Counted from the stretch's first letter, positions 1-9,009 are shown. The stretch is DNA of 57,615 bases from Gammaproteobacteria bacterium (GCA_018820925.1 JAHJNJ010000031.1:1-57615); one strand, 5' to 3'. Notes: generated from the letters alone by a model not told the origin. A program made the numbers and translations.

Positions 1-405
1 ATCAAGACCGCTGAAGAAGCGGCGACCCGCCAGCACACGCCGAAGGTCGCCTTCGTTGCGCCGCCGGTCGATCATGTGTCTTCCAGCGGCAAAGCGATCA
101 AAGCGTCTGAAGTCGACTTGCTGGTGCGCGCGCTGTCGATGGGCAAGCTGCACCATGCCATGATGGGCACGGCTGCCGTTGCCATCGGTACGGCGGCGGC
201 GATCCCCGGCACGCTGGTGAATCTGGCCGCTGGCGGTGGTGAACGAGATGTGGTTAAGTTCGGCCATCCCTCCGGTACATTGCGAGTCGGTGCCGCCGCC
301 AGCAACAACGGCGGCGAGTGGAAGGTCGAGAAAGTGACCATGAGCCGCAGCGCGCGCGTGCTGATGGAGGGCTGGGTACGTGTTCCGGGAGACAGTTTTA
401 ATTGA
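1..405 (+). CDS. prpF: PrpF, 2-methylaconitate isomerase (3' part only)
   Basis: The gene enters from outside the window; the last 134 codons are visible, in frame from base 1 to a TGA at 403-405. PrpF isomerises 2-methylaconitate in the AcnD-dependent methylcitrate cycle of propionate breakdown in the cytoplasm. The visible part carries the C-terminal PrpF/DAP-epimerase-like fold features: a Gly/Ala-rich segment (AVAIGTAAAIPGTLVN), then GHPSGTLRVGA and a VERTSRVLMEGWVRVP-like ending (here KVTMSRSARVLMEGWVRVP). prpE follows 210 bp downstream, which supports the assignment. The last two residues (FN) appear to have been changed by an element inserted at the stop codon: a second copy of the 20-bp gene end occurs at 528-547 and reads DSL-stop instead. 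Confidence 0.85.
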   Translation: MKTAEEAATRQHTPKVAFVAPPVDHVSSSGKAIKASEVDLLVRALSMGKLHHAMMGTAAVAIGTAAAIPGTLVNLAAGGGERDVVKFGHPSGTLRVGAAASNNGGEWKVEKVTMSRSARVLMEGWVRVPGDSFN

Positions 406-547
406 GTTTTCCAAAACTCATGGCAAATAGACAGGCACTTGTAGGGTGGGTGGAGCGCAGCGATACCCGCCGCACAATCGAGAAAATTGATGGGTATCGC
501 TTCGCTCCACCCATCCTACTTTTTGTGCGTGTTCCGGGAGACAGTTT
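379..547. repeat. Hairpin element flanked by a 20-bp direct duplication of the prpF end
   Basis: The 20-mer CGTGTTCCGGGAGACAGTTT occurs at 379-398 and again at 528-547. Between the copies lie 129 bp that contain a long inverted repeat: left arm about 441-469 (starts GTAGGGTGGGTGGAGCGCAG), right arm about 491-519 (ends CGCTCCACCCATCCTAC). This looks like a small palindromic mobile element (MITE/REP class) with a target-site duplication. Similar GTAGGGTGGG-type palindromes are common intergenic repeats in proteobacteria, from general knowledge. The mobility is inferred from the duplication. Confidence 0.65.
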
Positions 548-615
548 GTAATGTCCGTGTCAGCCTGATAAGCGATACTGTCCCGCACTAGCTGTATAAA
601 CAGGGAGGAGTCGAG

Positions 616-2505
616 ATGAGTTACCAACAAGAGTATGACCGTTCGATGCAAGATCCGGAGGGCTTTTGGCGCGAGCAGGCCAAAGCTTTGGAGTGGTACA
701 AGTTCCCGCAGCATATCCTCACCCGCGATGCCCACGGCATCGGCCACTGGTTCGCCGACGGCGAGATGAACACGGCGTACATGGCGCTGGACCATCACGT
801 GAAGAACGGGCGCGGTGACCAAGTCGCGCTCATCTACGACTCACCTGTCACCGACACAAAAAAGAAGTACACCTATGCCGAACTGACCGACCTGGTCGCG
901 CGCACGGCCGGCATGCTGACCGATCTCGGCGTGGTGAAAGGCGACCGCGTCATCATCTACATGCCGATGATCCCCGAGGCCATCATTTCCATGCTGGCGG
1001 TGGCGCGGCTGGGCGCGATCCACTCGGTGGTGTTCGGCGGTTTCGCCCCGCCCGAACTGGCGCTGCGCATCGACGACGCCACGCCCAAGGTTATCCTCAC
1101 CGCGTCCTGCGGCATCGAGGTGAAGAAGATCATCGAATACAAGCCGCTGGTGGACAAGGCCATCGAACTGGCGAAACACAAGCCGCAAAGCTGCGTGCTG
1201 CTGCAACGGCCGCAGGCGGTCGCGACGATGGTCGCCGGGCGCGACCATGACTGGACAGCATTGCTGGCGAAAGCGAAAGCGGTCGGCTGCACGCCGGTGA
1301 AAGGCAGCGACCCGCTGTACATCCTCTACACCTCCGGCACCACCGGCAAACCGAAAGGTGTGGTGCGCGACAACGGCGGCCATGCGGTCGCGCTCAAATA
1401 CAGCATGAAGGCGATCTACAACGTCGAGCCCGGCGATGTGTACTGGGCGGCGTCGGACGTGGGCTGGGTGGTCGGCCACTCCTACATCGTGTACGGCCCG
1501 CTGTTGCACGGCTGCACCACGATTGCCTACGAAGGCAAGCCCATCATGACGCCGGATGCGGGCGCACTGTGGCGCGTCATCTCGGAATACGGGGTGAAGT
1601 CGTTCTTCACCGCGCCGACCGCCTTCCGCGCGGTGAAGAAGGAAGACCCGGATGCCTTGCTGATGAAGCCCCATGACCTCTCCAGCTTGCAGGTCATCTT
1701 CTCGGCGGGCGAACGTCTTGATCCGCCGACGCAGGAATGGCTCACCGAGAAAAGCGGCAAGACCGTGGTGGACCACTGGTGGCAGACCGAGACCGGCTGG
1801 GGCATCACCGCCAACCTGTGGGGCGTGGAGCAGAAGCCGGTGAAGTTCGGCTCATCCACCCTGCCCACCCCAGGTTTCGACGTGCGCATCCTGGACGAAA
1901 GCGGCAAGGAACTGGCGCGCAACGAACAGGGCTATATCGCCATCAAGCTGCCGCTGCCGCCGTCCTGCCTGAATCGCATATGGGGCGACGACAACAAGTT
2001 CCGCGAGAGTTATCTGCAATTCCTGCCCGGCTACTACACCACGGGCGACGGTGGTTATATCGACGAGGACGGCTACGTATTCGTGATGGGGCGCGTGGAC
2101 GACGTAATCAACGTGGCGGGACACCGGCTCTCCACCGGCGAGATCGAGGAAATCGTGGCCGCGCATCCGGCGGTGGCGGAATGCGCGGTGATCGCGCGCA
2201 ACGACGATCTCAAGGGCCAGGTCCCCATGGGACTGGTGGTGCTGAAATCCGGCGCGACCATCACGGAAGAAGCGCTGCAACAGGAACTGGTCGCCAGCAT
2301 CCGCGACAACATCGGCGCGATCGCCTGCTACAAGGACACGGTGATCCTGAAACGCCTGCCCAAGACGCGCTCGGGCAAGACGCTGCGCAAGACGCTGAAC
2401 AGGATCGTCAACGGGCAGGAATATATCGTCCCCTCAACCATTGATGACCCGGGTGTCATCGCCGAGATCATAGACACGTTACGCAGCAAGAAGATAATCG
2501 CGTAA
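616..2505 (+). CDS. prpE: Propionyl-CoA synthetase PrpE
   Basis: A 629-residue AMP-forming acyl-CoA synthetase of the acetyl/propionyl-CoA synthetase type. It activates propionate to propionyl-CoA through an acyl-adenylate and so feeds the methylcitrate cycle. The N-terminal ACS domain contains SMQDPEGFWREQA (about 10-22). The phosphate-binding loop YTSGTTGKPKG is at 238-248. The adenine-site region DHWWQTETGWG follows, and then YYTTGDGGYIDEDGY with the hinge Asp. The acylation-sensitive catalytic Lys lies in TRSGKTLRKTL (about K588). The length fits PrpE. A good ribosome site (CAGGGAGGAG) precedes the ATG. PrpE rather than acetyl-CoA synthetase is favoured by prpF upstream and by the length; the substrate itself cannot be read from the sequence. 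Confidence 0.9.
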   Translation: MSYQQEYDRSMQDPEGFWREQAKALEWYKFPQHILTRDAHGIGHWFADGEMNTAYMALDHHVKNGRGDQVALIYDSPVTDTKKKYTYAELTDLVARTAGMLTDLGVVKGDRVIIYMPMIPEAIISMLAVARLGAIHSVVFGGFAPPELALRIDDATPKVILTASCGIEVKKIIEYKPLVDKAIELAKHKPQSCVLLQRPQAVATMVAGRDHDWTALLAKAKAVGCTPVKGSDPLYILYTSGTTGKPKGVVRDNGGHAVALKYSMKAIYNVEPGDVYWAASDVGWVVGHSYIVYGPLLHGCTTIAYEGKPIMTPDAGALWRVISEYGVKSFFTAPTAFRAVKKEDPDALLMKPHDLSSLQVIFSAGERLDPPTQEWLTEKSGKTVVDHWWQTETGWGITANLWGVEQKPVKFGSSTLPTPGFDVRILDESGKELARNEQGYIAIKLPLPPSCLNRIWGDDNKFRESYLQFLPGYYTTGDGGYIDEDGYVFVMGRVDDVINVAGHRLSTGEIEEIVAAHPAVAECAVIARNDDLKGQVPMGLVVLKSGATITEEALQQELVASIRDNIGAIACYKDTVILKRLPKTRSGKTLRKTLNRIVNGQEYIVPSTIDDPGVIAEIIDTLRSKKIIA

Positions 2506-2514
2506 CAGCGTAAC

Positions 2515-2532
2515 GGGTGCGCTTGCGCACCC
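2515..2532. terminator. Possible terminator hairpin between prpE and the cupin gene
   Basis: GGGTGCGC/GCGCACCC form an 8-bp GC-rich stem with a 2-nt spacer, 10 bp after the prpE stop. A moderately T-rich stretch (TGCATTCTCTTT) follows on the plus strand. It lies between convergent stops. Confidence 0.5.
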
Positions 2533-2542
2533 TGCATTCTCT

Positions 2543-3004
2543 TTACGCGATTTCGTCGCCCACCTGCGCGACGGCATACCACGCGTTCAATTCCGAAGCT
2601 GAACGCCCTTTGCTCCAGGCCGCGACATCCGCATCGGCAATCGGGGCATAAGGACCGTGCTTCACCTCGAAGATCACCGCCCCGCTGTCTTGCGACAGCA
2701 CGGCATGCCAGCCGCCGGCGGGAATCTCCACTACGCTGCAGTCATCGCCCAGTACCGCGCGCTGTTTGACCCTGCCTTTGTCGTCGAATACCAGCACGGT
2801 AAAACGGCCGCGCAAGGCGGTCAGCACTTCCCAGGTATGCGGGTGGCGGTGCGGCAGGATCAGTGTATCCGGCTCCATGGCAATGGCGAGACGCTGGATG
2901 GGGTCACTCAGTTCCTGGTGCAGGTTGGAATTGGCGCGCAGGCGCGGCGCCTGGCGGGCTTGCCGGCTCAGTTTATCCAGATCAGTTGCGGTGAGTTTCT
3001 TCAA
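2543..3004 (-). CDS. WbuC-family cupin-fold metalloprotein
   Basis: A 153-residue single-domain cupin. The first cupin motif reads PHRHPHTWEVLTALRGRF (about 51-68), giving the His/His/Glu metal set, and a later IPAGGWHAVLSQDSGAVIFEVKHGPY (about 93-118) supplies the second motif. WbuC-type proteins are small cupins often found in O-antigen loci, with no settled reaction. Here the gene stands alone, convergent to prpE and divergent from the outer-membrane protein gene, with no sugar genes nearby. The start is a TTG (3002-3004), chosen because AGGAG lies 7 nt upstream and no ATG is better placed. The family is fairly clear; the role is not. Confidence 0.75.
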   Translation of the reverse strand: MKKLTATDLDKLSRQARQAPRLRANSNLHQELSDPIQRLAIAMEPDTLILPHRHPHTWEVLTALRGRFTVLVFDDKGRVKQRAVLGDDCSVVEIPAGGWHAVLSQDSGAVIFEVKHGPYAPIADADVAAWSKGRSASELNAWYAVAQVGDEIA

Positions 3005-3099
3005 AATGGTTCTCCTGTGAACTCGGGTATTCTACAGAAACTCGCCTCGCTTGTTTCCCCGTGCTTTTGCTAATGGGCGACAGCATATAGAATCGCCCC

Positions 3100-4056
3100 A
3101 TGCTCTTTTCTTCCGGCCACTTTCGATTTCTCTGCTGCATCGCCACCTTTTGCATCGGCACATCGCCAGTGCAGGCCGAACCGGCCAATACCGAAGAGCG
3201 CCCCGCCGAAGTTGCAAACCGAGCAGAACTGGTATTCGAAGCCGACCCCTACTATTCCAATATCGACTACAACGTGGCGCTCAGCGACAAGCCCATTCCC
3301 ACCATCACTTCCGACAGCGAGGCGGTCATTTACCGCGAACTCATCAAGGATTCGCTCATACCGCGTTTCATGGTGCTGGAAACCAGTGTGTATCCGCTTG
3401 CCTGGCTGGGCACGTATCTCAAGTCGCACTCGCCGCATCTCTACCGGCAGGCAGAAATCGGCAACACCGGCATCAATCTGTTCGAGTCCGCCACCGCCGG
3501 TTTTCAGGAGCCGTGGGCGGTGTCGGCATTCTTCGGCAATGTGGCAAAACTGAATCGTCCGAAAGAAACACGCCGTGGCAATAACTACGGCTACACCGGC
3601 TATCTGTTCAGCGCCGGCAACCGGCACATCAAGAACAACACATTCGTCGCCGACAACTGGTACGAACTGGAATGGAAACTCAAGGGCAAACTCGACTATG
3701 ACGACGAGAAGCTCTCCTGGAGTTTCCGCGCCGGAGGACGTTTCAACGCCAACAAGGACGTTAACGATGTGACTTATATCAGTCTGCACCGCAGCAACCT
3801 GGATCTCCGTTTCTCGTTCCTCGAGTGGCTGGAGAACGCCAATTACGAGTTGCGCATGCATTTCCTGCAGCATGGCGGGGAAATGGTGCGACTGGAACTG
3901 ATTGCGGGGAAAAAAGTGCCTGTAGCGGGTTGGAGCTTCGCCCCCACGCTGGATATCGGTTTCGTCTGGACCAGCCCGAATGAATATTCAGGCGCGCTGA
4001 AAGACCAGCGAGGCAACACCACGACACTGGTGTTCCGTCCATCGCTCGAGTTTTAA
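3100..4056 (+). CDS. Outer-membrane beta-barrel protein, function unknown
   Basis: A 318-residue protein with a signal peptide (hydrophobic stretch about 9-20, likely cleavage after SPVQA). The mature part alternates polar and aromatic residues and ends VFRPSLEF; a terminal Phe is typical of outer-membrane barrels. The N-terminal mature segment (residues 28-110) is not barrel-like. I do not recognise the family. The phospholipase A (PldA) motif with His-Ser was considered and not seen. No clear Shine-Dalgarno precedes the ATG. A TATAGAAT box lies only about 9 bp upstream, so the message could be nearly leaderless. The acyl-CoA ligase follows 71 bp downstream on the same strand, so a link to fatty-acid uptake is possible but only inferred. 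Confidence 0.6.
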   Translation: MLFSSGHFRFLCCIATFCIGTSPVQAEPANTEERPAEVANRAELVFEADPYYSNIDYNVALSDKPIPTITSDSEAVIYRELIKDSLIPRFMVLETSVYPLAWLGTYLKSHSPHLYRQAEIGNTGINLFESATAGFQEPWAVSAFFGNVAKLNRPKETRRGNNYGYTGYLFSAGNRHIKNNTFVADNWYELEWKLKGKLDYDDEKLSWSFRAGGRFNANKDVNDVTYISLHRSNLDLRFSFLEWLENANYELRMHFLQHGGEMVRLELIAGKKVPVAGWSFAPTLDIGFVWTSPNEYSGALKDQRGNTTTLVFRPSLEF

Positions 4057-4127
4057 TAGCAGCTTGCTGCACTGCCGACGCGATACAGCGAAGAATATAA
4101 GTTATACGCAGGGAGGAAAACAGGAGC

Positions 4128-5927
4128 ATGAAAACCGATCTGATTGCGCAGGATATCGCCGTCACACTGGACGGCTTGTTCCATGAACGCGCGCGCCGTT
4201 CGCCGGACAAGGCGGCCTATCGTTATTTCGACGACCACCGCTGCGAATGGTATGAACTAACCTGGCGCGAAATGGAACTCGAGATTGCGCGCTGGCAAGG
4301 TGCCATGACGCGCGAAGGACTGCAGCCCGGAGACCGGGTCGCCATCATGCTGAAAAATTCGCCGCAATGGGTGGTGTTCGACCAGGCCGCATTGGGTCTG
4401 GGATTGGTCACGGTACCGCTGTACGTGGCCGACCGTCCCGAAAATGTCGCGCATGTGCTGCAGGATTCCGGCGCCAGGGTATTGCTCATAGACAACGCGA
4501 CACACTGGCACCCGCTGCACGAAGCCTGCACCGGCATCACCACGCTGACCCGCATTGTGACGCTGCGCGCGCCCCCCGAAGGCGACAACGACGAACGCCT
4601 GCGCAGCGTGGACGAATGGGTGCCGGATACCCACGACGGCTTCCGCCACCTGGTGAGTGATCCCGGCACGCTCGCCACCATCGTCTACACCTCCGGCACC
4701 ACCGGCAAATCCAAAGGCGTGATGCTGAGTCACCGCAATTTGCTCAGCAACGCGGAAGGATCACTGCAATGCTTTACCGTCTACACCAGCGACACCTTCC
4801 TGTCGTTCCTGCCGCTGTCGCATTGCCTGGAACGCACGGCGGGTTATTACGTGGCAGTGATGGCAGGAGCGAAAGTCGCGTACGCGCGTTCGGTGCAGCA
4901 GTTGCAGGAAGATCTGGCGCTCATTCGCCCCACGGTGCTGATTTCGGTACCGCGCATTTTCGAGCGCATCCAATCGGGTATCCGCAGCAAACTGGACAAG
5001 GGGCCTGCCCTGACACGGCGCCTGTTCAATCTGGCCGTCAGCGTCGGCAACCGCCATTTCGAACATCTCCAGGGACGTGCATCCTGGCATCCGGCATTGC
5101 TCGTGTGGCCGCTGCTCAAAATGCTGGTCGCGGATAAACTGCTGGCGCGCCTCGGCGGCAGATTGCGTCTCGCCATCACCGGGGGGGCGGCACTCTCCGC
5201 AGACAATGCGCGCACCTTCATCGGCCTCGGCATGCACATTTTGCAGGGCTACGGCCTGTCCGAAACCAGCCCGGTCATCAGTGTCAACCGTCTGGACAAT
5301 AATCTGCCGAGCAGCGTCGGCCCCAAAGTGCCGAATCTGGAAATACGCCTGGGCGAACACAACGCGCTGGAAGTGCGCGGCCCCAGCGTGATGCTGGGCT
5401 ACTGGAACAATGACGCGGCAACCAAGGCGATGATTGCCGCCGACGGCTGGCTCAACACCGGCGATGTGGCCAGCATCGACGAACAGGGCCGCATCACCAT
5501 CACCGGGCGCATCAAGGAAATCATCGTGCTGTCCAACGGCGAAAAGATCCCGCCCAACGACATGGAAGCCGCCATCCTCGCCGATCCGCTGTTCGAACAA
5601 GTCATGGTGGTTGGCGAAGGAAAAGCCTACCTCGGCCTGCTCGCCGTGGTAAACCGCGAGCGCTGGGTCGACGCCATGCGCGAGCGCAACCTGCCCGCCG
5701 AATGGCCGGAAAGTCTGCATTCTTCGCAAACCAGAGCCTACGCCCTGCAGCGCGTCACGCAACAACTGCACGCCTTTCCCGGCTATGCGCGCATCCGCAA
5801 GATCGCATTGCTGGGCGACCCCTGGGCTACGGACAACGGTTTGTTGACACCCACACTGAAAATCAAACGCGCCAGGGTGCTGGAGCATCATGCGAAGGAA
5901 TATGCGATGTTGTACGACGGATATTGA
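4128..5927 (+). CDS. Long-chain fatty-acid CoA ligase (AMP-forming)
   Basis: A 599-residue ANL-superfamily enzyme of the long-chain acyl-CoA synthetase type (FAA1/FadD15-like). It would activate fatty acids to acyl-CoA at the inner membrane. The P-loop YTSGTTGKSKGVM is at 187-199. FLPLSHCLERTAGYY is the typical long-chain ACS segment. The adenylate-binding QGYGLSETSPV motif, the GWLNTGDVASIDEQGR hinge region and GRIKEIIVLSNGEKIPP follow in order, and the C-terminal LTPTLKIKRARV carries the catalytic Lys. GGAGG (in CAGGGAGGAAAACAGGAGC) precedes the ATG. It is probably co-transcribed with the outer-membrane protein upstream. Chain-length preference cannot be read here. Confidence 0.85.
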   Translation: MKTDLIAQDIAVTLDGLFHERARRSPDKAAYRYFDDHRCEWYELTWREMELEIARWQGAMTREGLQPGDRVAIMLKNSPQWVVFDQAALGLGLVTVPLYVADRPENVAHVLQDSGARVLLIDNATHWHPLHEACTGITTLTRIVTLRAPPEGDNDERLRSVDEWVPDTHDGFRHLVSDPGTLATIVYTSGTTGKSKGVMLSHRNLLSNAEGSLQCFTVYTSDTFLSFLPLSHCLERTAGYYVAVMAGAKVAYARSVQQLQEDLALIRPTVLISVPRIFERIQSGIRSKLDKGPALTRRLFNLAVSVGNRHFEHLQGRASWHPALLVWPLLKMLVADKLLARLGGRLRLAITGGAALSADNARTFIGLGMHILQGYGLSETSPVISVNRLDNNLPSSVGPKVPNLEIRLGEHNALEVRGPSVMLGYWNNDAATKAMIAADGWLNTGDVASIDEQGRITITGRIKEIIVLSNGEKIPPNDMEAAILADPLFEQVMVVGEGKAYLGLLAVVNRERWVDAMRERNLPAEWPESLHSSQTRAYALQRVTQQLHAFPGYARIRKIALLGDPWATDNGLLTPTLKIKRARVLEHHAKEYAMLYDGY

Positions 5928-6040
5928 AGTGCGGAAATAATATGGCATGCACGCACTGCTGCGTGGTAGGCTTTCATCATAAGCACCCCGCCATGCAATT
6001 ATTGATTCAGGCTTGCGCACACGACGGAAAGGAGTGAAAA

Positions 6041-7561
6041 ATGAAAGCCCGCATTTTCTTCCGTTCTGTCCGTCCTTTCGTCTCGGCTTTGGCCGTCATC
6101 ACCACCTCTGCGGCACTCGTTTTCACGATCTACTTTACCGACCTTGGCCTGCAATGGGCCACGTTCCTGAGCGGCGTACTGATGGCTTCGGTATTGTCGG
6201 AAGCGACCCGCGTGTCGCGAATCGAATGGCTGGCGGCAAGACGTTCGGCGCAATTGACGGCCATCAAGGACAAGCTTGAGCATGAAAAAAAACTTCGGCA
6301 ATGGGCGGAAGATGCGGTTGCCGCCGGCAAGCCGCGCCTGCACCTGATCGACGAAGTATTGCCGGTCATGATTGCGTTCTTCGATACCGAGGGGCAATGC
6401 CGCTACCACAATCGCGCCTTCATGGAATGGGTGCATTTGCGGCCGGACCAGATCGACGGCCAGCACATCCGGAAAATCCTGGGCTCCCACGTTTACCAGG
6501 AAACGGCGACTGCGGTGCGCCAATCGCTGGAAGGACAGCATGTGCACTATGAGCGAACCCACGAGATGACCGACGGCGCGATCTACCGGTTGCTCGTCGA
6601 ACACCTTCCGCAATTGGGCGACGATGGCAAGGTGAGCGGCTTCTTCATGTTGATGAATGACATCACGTCGCCCGGCGATGTGCAGAATGCCGAAGCCGAC
6701 ACCCAGGCTGCAGCCCATGCCGAAGATGCAGCCGTGCTGCATGCACTCGTCCAGGATGAAATTTCAAACCAGGACGCCTATGTGGACTCTTTCTCCGAAC
6801 AAGTTTCCGGACAGAAGGATATCAACAATATCCGGGCCGCCATTGAAAAAGGGGATTTCAGTTTGTACTGCCAGCTCATTACGCCTTTGGCACCTGATTC
6901 CACCGAGGCGGAGCATTATGAGGTTCTGGTCCGGCTGCTGGAGGAAGAGGAAGGCATGATGCCGCCCGGCGCATTTTTCCCGCTTGCCGAAAAATACGGA
7001 CTCATGCCGCATCTGGACCGCTGGGTTGTACAGCATGTGACCGAGTGGGCTTCCATGCAAAACCCCGGGGACGAAAAAGGCAAGAATTCACTGTTCTTCA
7101 TCAACCTGTCCGGCGCCACGATAGGCGATCCCGGTTTCCCCGAATTCCTGCAATTGACGCTCATGGAATATGGCGTGCCCGGCGCTGTATTGTGTTTTGA
7201 AATACCGAATTCGGAACTGACCCTGAGACCCCAGGTTGTTGCCGAATTTGCGCAACACGTCAGACAATGCGGCAGCATGCTGGCGATCAGCGGCTTTGGT
7301 CACGACCGGATTTCTTTCGACCTGATACGCGGGTTCCGCGTGGAATTCCTGAAGATCGACGGCAACATCATTTTCAATATCCTGCGCGACCCGGTGGAAC
7401 TCGCCAAAATCACCGCCGTCAACCGCGTGGCCAAATCCATCGGCGTGAAAACGATCGCGGAACTGGTTGAAAGCGAGGAAACCATTGCCAAGCTGCGCGA
7501 GGTCGGCATTGATTACGCGCAAGGCTTCGGCATTTCGCGCCCGCGTCCGCTGGCCGGGTGA
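6041..7561 (+). CDS. Membrane-anchored PAS-EAL protein, EAL site degenerate
   Basis: 506 residues. Two hydrophobic helices (about 13-32 and 39-52) are followed by a coiled stretch (60-95), a PAS domain (about 100-210, with FFMLMNDIT at its end) and an EAL domain (about 260-503). EAL domains hydrolyse cyclic di-GMP. Here the signature reads EVL (294-296), NLS (355-357), a Glu at 387, KID (438-440), E474 and QGFG (494-497). The loop normally reading DDFG is replaced by SGFG (417-420), so the paired metal-binding Asp residues are missing. The protein is therefore more likely a c-di-GMP binder or scaffold than a phosphodiesterase (inference). There is no GGDEF domain. An HDOD gene lies convergently downstream. 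The start has AAAGGAG nearby (GGAAAGGAGTGAAAA). Confidence 0.8.
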   Translation: MKARIFFRSVRPFVSALAVITTSAALVFTIYFTDLGLQWATFLSGVLMASVLSEATRVSRIEWLAARRSAQLTAIKDKLEHEKKLRQWAEDAVAAGKPRLHLIDEVLPVMIAFFDTEGQCRYHNRAFMEWVHLRPDQIDGQHIRKILGSHVYQETATAVRQSLEGQHVHYERTHEMTDGAIYRLLVEHLPQLGDDGKVSGFFMLMNDITSPGDVQNAEADTQAAAHAEDAAVLHALVQDEISNQDAYVDSFSEQVSGQKDINNIRAAIEKGDFSLYCQLITPLAPDSTEAEHYEVLVRLLEEEEGMMPPGAFFPLAEKYGLMPHLDRWVVQHVTEWASMQNPGDEKGKNSLFFINLSGATIGDPGFPEFLQLTLMEYGVPGAVLCFEIPNSELTLRPQVVAEFAQHVRQCGSMLAISGFGHDRISFDLIRGFRVEFLKIDGNIIFNILRDPVELAKITAVNRVAKSIGVKTIAELVESEETIAKLREVGIDYAQGFGISRPRPLAG

Positions 7562-7579
7562 AGCCAGAGCCCAAACCGG

Positions 7580-8431
7580 CTAGAACTGCAGCGCCTTGGT
7601 CAAAGATCCGATCTCTTCGGCTGATTCGGCGAGAATGCGCGTAAGCGTTTCTTCGCCGATCTCCATCTCGATGTTTGCCTTCATGCTGCTGTCCGTATTC
7701 TTGCTGTCTACCTTGTGCAAAGGTGAGGGCACGGGAGACAGTTCTTCCGCCAGCAGCAGGGTGTCCGCCAGTGTCGTGGGCGGTATGGAAAGAAAACCGT
7801 CCCAGAATGTTTCCATGACAGCGGTCACCGAGGCGGGCACCTGAAGCTTGCCGATTACTGCCCTTCCCACTTTGATTTCTCCCCCTTCTACCCACTCATC
7901 GAAGTCGCCCTCCACCAAGCCCGGATAATCTTCCGCACGCGAAAGCAGGTAAAACCCGCCAATCTCGTGAATGATGCCGGCAAACAATGCGGCCTCCGGA
8001 TCCTGATGCGTGACATGGCGTGCGATCGCATGCGCGAGCGAAGCGACATGTGCCGAATGTTCCCATAGTTTGTTGACCAACTCCTGCTGCAACGGGTTTT
8101 TCGATTTCCCCGCCATCTGGCGCGTTACCAATGCCATCGCCAATGAGCGGATTGTCTGAAATCCGAGCAGAGATACGGCCACATGCACATCGGCAATTTC
8201 CCGGCCGGAGCGGTTGTAGACCGCCGAATTGGCGATGGCAACCACGCGCGCCGAGAGTAGCGGTTCGGCCTGTATCAGCCTGGATGCGGTATTGATATGA
8301 CAGTCAGGATCGTCAAGCGCACGGCGCAGCTTGAGCGCAACCTGGGCCCCGGTCGAGAACACCAGGTCTCTCTGGGTTGCCTGCATGGCAAGGGTATCGA
8401 ATATTGCAGTTTTGTCCATGTGCTGAGTCAT
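7580..8431 (-). CDS. HDOD-domain signalling protein
   Basis: A 283-residue protein from the ATG at 8429-8431, chosen because GGAGG sits 7 nt upstream; an in-frame start 13 codons earlier lacks a ribosome site. The HDOD domain spans roughly 15-215, with ASRLIQAEPLLSARVVAIANSAVYN near its N-terminus and a LLGFQTIRSLAMALV helix. HEIGGFYLLSR stands where HD-type phosphohydrolases have metal ligands. HDOD proteins lack the full HD motif and usually act as regulatory partners in two-component and second-messenger pathways. The PAS-EAL gene converges on it, which suggests a shared signalling theme but proves nothing. No output domain is visible. Confidence 0.75.
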   Translation of the reverse strand: MTQHMDKTAIFDTLAMQATQRDLVFSTGAQVALKLRRALDDPDCHINTASRLIQAEPLLSARVVAIANSAVYNRSGREIADVHVAVSLLGFQTIRSLAMALVTRQMAGKSKNPLQQELVNKLWEHSAHVASLAHAIARHVTHQDPEAALFAGIIHEIGGFYLLSRAEDYPGLVEGDFDEWVEGGEIKVGRAVIGKLQVPASVTAVMETFWDGFLSIPPTTLADTLLLAEELSPVPSPLHKVDSKNTDSSMKANIEMEIGEETLTRILAESAEEIGSLTKALQF

Positions 8432-8844
8432 TACTGAACCTCCACACTGATTGGTGCAATTCATGAACATCCGTCAGTGCCGCCCGGGCCACCCTACGCA
8501 TTGAGATAGCAAGCTTCCCGATCCGATCACCCTGACAAATACGGGGATGAAACTCCAAACATTGATGTGAACGCGGCTCCAAAACAGCATGGTAGCGGTA
8601 CATCAATCCTGCGCCATTATGGCTGATCAGAACCGCAAAAACTGCCCAATGAAGACAGAATGATAAAAAATAGCGCCGAACACTGCCAATGGCAAAAGAT
8701 ACGCCTTCTTTTGCCCTTTTCGGCTTCGAGGGTACGTTCGACCAGAGTCCCGGCGGGCGGCGTGCATACAATCGCGGAAAAACCTGTGCAGCAAACCCTG
8801 CCGTCGAATTACCCCCATCGCACCGATGACAAGACTGATAACAA
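8432..8844. other. Intergenic stretch without a recognisable gene
   Basis: About 410 bp between the HDOD start and the tRNA-Lys terminator. Short open frames occur on both strands, but none has a ribosome site or a recognisable product. It should hold the HDOD promoter (minus strand). Confidence 0.5.
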
Positions 8845-8846
8845 AA

Positions 8847-8873
8847 GGCCCCGCGAATATGCGAGGCCTTTTT
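8847..8873 (-). terminator. Terminator downstream of tRNA-Lys
   Basis: AAGGCC and GGCCTT arms (within AAAAGGCCCC...GAGGCCTTTTT) form a stem just past the tRNA 3' end on the minus strand, ending in a T run. The symmetry would let it work in both directions. Confidence 0.7.
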
Positions 8874-8875
8874 AT

Positions 8876-8951
8876 TGGTGGGGCGTGAGTGGATCGAACA
8901 CTCGACAAACGGATTAAGAGTCCGCTGCTCTACCAGCTGAGCTAACGCCCC
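8876..8951 (-). tRNA. tRNA-Lys (anticodon CTT)
   Basis: Read on the minus strand, the 76-nt gene starts GGGGCGTTAGCTCAGCTGG, has the anticodon stem GCGGA/TCCGT with loop CTCTTAA (anticodon CTT, decoding AAG), a T-arm containing GTTCGATCC and the encoded 3' ACCA. The acceptor stem GGGGCGT/ACGCCCC pairs perfectly. Confidence 0.95.
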
Positions 8952-8964
8952 GGAAGAGGCGCGC

Positions 8965-8992
8965 ATTTTATGCGAGCAGGCAAAATTGTCAA
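8965..8992 (-). promoter_or_regulatory. Sigma-70-type promoter of tRNA-Lys
   Basis: On the minus strand a perfect -35 box TTGACA (8987-8992) and a -10 box TAAAAT (8965-8970) are 16 bp apart. The -10 box ends 13 nt before the first tRNA base. Confidence 0.8.
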
Positions 8993-9009
8993 GGCTAATG
9001 TACCCGCTG

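Noticed and set aside
3100-4056. Outer-membrane phospholipase A
   Set aside because: The Ser-His active-site motif of PldA is not seen; only barrel features are.
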